Below are positions 6,857-8,051 of a DNA stretch of 8,051 nt, in pieces. The notes beneath the pieces were generated by a model. That model had not been told where the DNA came from and made no database searches. It saw only the letters and a program-made list of their open reading frames with translations. The position numbers and the translations under genes are program-made. This DNA comes from Alphaproteobacteria bacterium. GTDB lineage: Bacteria > Pseudomonadota > Alphaproteobacteria > Acetobacterales > Acetobacteraceae. Positions within the stretch are counted from its first letter, which is position 1, and the number at the start of each line of letters is the position of its first letter. The stretch spans positions 12,294 through 20,344 of the forward strand of contig JAAFHD010000007.1 of the NCBI GenBank assembly GCA_013298245.1. The letters are read 5' to 3'.

Positions 6857-8051
6857 CTATTCCCCCAGCGCCATGCCTTCACGCCTGGGGTCCGCACCGC
6901 CCTGCAACAGCACCGCCGCACCGTTGCGCCGCACACGGATCAGGTTCAGCCCCGATGGCATGGGCAGCACCCGCACCTCTGCCCCACGCGCTTGCAGCGT
7001 GGGGGCGTGGGCCGCAGCGGCGGTGCCTTCTTCCAGTTCCACGAACAGGTTGAACGGCCCGACATGCGGCAGGGCCGCGACCGCCTGCGCGTCCATGCCC
7101 CAGTCCAGCAGCGCCACCAGCGATTGCGCGACATAGCCGATGATGCGCGCACCACCTGGCGAACCCGTCACTGCGACCAGGCGCCCTTCGGCATCGAAGA
7201 CCATCGCGGGCGACATCGAGGATCGCGGCCGCTTGCCGCCAGCCACGCGGTTCGCAACCGGCATGCCATCCAGTTCGGGGAGGAAGGAAAAATCCGTCAG
7301 CTGATTGTTCAGCACGAAGCCGCCCACGCCGATATGCGCGCCGAACGGCCCCTCAACGGTGGTCGTCATCGACACCGCGCGACCATCGGCATCGACGATG
7401 GACAGATGCGCCGTCCCGCCCGGCGTGTCGCGCTGTGGCGCGGGCACGAGGCGCGGATTGCCAGCGCGCGGCGTGACGGCCCGCGCCGCATCCAGCGCCT
7501 GTGCGCGCAACAGCAGATAGGCCGGGTCAAGCAGGCCCGCGACGGGCACTGGAATATCGACAGGGTCGGCCAGGAAACGGTTGCGGTCGGCAAAGGCAAG
7601 CCGCCCGGCATCGCCCAGCAGCAGCGCGGCCTCGGCACCCGCAGGCGCCAGGCGCCCGATATCGATGTGTTCCAACAACCCCAGAATCTGCAGCACCGCC
7701 AACCCGCCCGAAGGCGGCGGCGGCACGCAGACGCGCCATTCGCGATAGCGTCGGCACAGCGCCTCCGCGCGGCGCGGCGCATAGCCCGCCAGGTCATCCG
7801 CGGTCATCATGCCGGCATTGGCGTGGCCGCGCACGACGCGCGCGATTTCGGCCGCGATCGGGCCGCGATGCAGTGCATCCGCGCCCAGTTCCGCCAGCGC
7901 GCGCAGGCTGGCCGCGAGTGCCGGATTGCGCAGCACCGCGCCCTCGGCCAACGGTGTGCCATTGGGCACGAAAATGGCGCCCAGCACGGCGTCACGCCGC
8001 AGCACGGCAGCACTGGTCGCGATGGCAGCGGCCAGCCGCGCGGAGACCGGG
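6857..8051 (-). CDS. ggt: Gamma-glutamyltransferase, C-terminal portion (N-terminus beyond window)
   Basis: GGT cleaves gamma-glutamyl bonds (glutathione and conjugates), transferring the glutamyl group to water or amino acids. It is usually secreted or periplasmic and self-processes into two subunits. About 397 residues are visible and the frame stays open to the edge (beginning [20 protein letters not shown]). The start and any signal peptide are therefore outside. The end of the large subunit includes [12 protein letters not shown]. The autoprocessing nucleophile is Thr in [10 protein letters not shown] (codon 7414-7412), which becomes the small-subunit N-terminus. Small-subunit binding motifs are NNQLTDFS (the Asp that binds the substrate amino group), KRPRSSMSP (Ser-Ser) and GSPGGARI (the Gly-Gly oxyanion loop). 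Key residues are intact. The segment between the binding Asp and Ser-Ser is 24 residues against 29 in E. coli GGT, suggesting a shorter lid. The end ALGE-TAG precedes the class V gene by 32 nt. A related acylase (glutaryl-cephalosporin type) cannot be fully excluded. Confidence 0.93.
   Translation of the reverse strand, partial: PVSARLAAAIATSAAVLRRDAVLGAIFVPNGTPLAEGAVLRNPALAASLRALAELGADALHRGPIAAEIARVVRGHANAGMMTADDLAGYAPRRAEALCRRYREWRVCVPPPPSGGLAVLQILGLLEHIDIGRLAPAGAEAALLLGDAGRLAFADRNRFLADPVDIPVPVAGLLDPAYLLLRAQALDAARAVTPRAGNPRLVPAPQRDTPGGTAHLSIVDADGRAVSMTTTVEGPFGAHIGVGGFVLNNQLTDFSFLPELDGMPVANRVAGGKRPRSSMSPAMVFDAEGRLVAVTGSPGGARIIGYVAQSLVALLDWGMDAQAVAALPHVGPFNLFVELEEGTAAAAHAPTLQARGAEVRVLPMPSGLNLIRVRRNGAAVLLQGGADPRREGMALGE

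Noticed and set aside
5694..7136. A 480-codon plus-strand open frame opposite the class V gene and ggt
   Set aside because: Arg/Ala/Gln-rich and without family motifs; the minus strand carries clear PLP and GGT active-site residues. The plus-strand frames at 267-1169, 3419-4336 and 4798-5736 were rejected for the same reason.
6857..8005. GTG at 8005 as the ggt start codon
   Set aside because: The frame stays open to the window edge, and the residues before it ([15 protein letters not shown]) fit the GGT family. The GTG is an internal valine and the gene is cut by the window.

Overview
The window is a compact, high-G+C stretch (about two-thirds G+C by eye) in which every supported gene lies on the minus strand. 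Six genes are complete, and a seventh enters from the right edge. Base composition, Ala/Arg-rich proteins, 4-nt gene overlaps and the gene families suggest an aerobic alphaproteobacterium, possibly of the Acetobacteraceae/Rhodospirillales type. That placement is inference; there is no rRNA or other marker gene here.

In transcription order (right to left): (1) the C-terminal ~397 residues of a gamma-glutamyltransferase (8051-6857); (2) a kynureninase-like, fold-type I, class V PLP-dependent enzyme of unknown substrate (6824-5685); (3) pdxA (5688-4720) and (4) pdxJ (4717 or 4723 down to 3998), which catalyse the last two steps of DXP-dependent pyridoxine 5'-phosphate synthesis; (5) a 111-bp gap that may hold a promoter; (6) a coxS-coxL-coxM cluster (3886-105) encoding the Fe-S, molybdopterin and FAD subunits of a molybdenum hydroxylase; and (7) a 104-bp tail with two hairpins that may end the operon.

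Genes 1-4 look like one transcription unit: the gap after ggt is 32 nt, the class V gene and pdxA share GTGA, and pdxA and pdxJ share ATGA. The PLP-dependent enzyme is therefore linked to two enzymes that make its cofactor. The cox genes may have their own promoter or be read through from pdxJ. The large subunit carries AYRGAGR instead of the Cys-containing AYxCSFR loop of true (form I) CO dehydrogenase. The complex is therefore a form II 'CODH-like' hydroxylase whose substrate cannot be named from sequence. A 33-nt compound hairpin sits between coxS and coxL.

I see no mobile element, CRISPR array, tRNA, rRNA, phage gene or defence gene. The genes are recognisable metabolic families. The points most worth a second look are the form II active site, the PLP-enzyme/pdxA/pdxJ coupling, the unassigned class V enzyme and the coxS-coxL hairpin.
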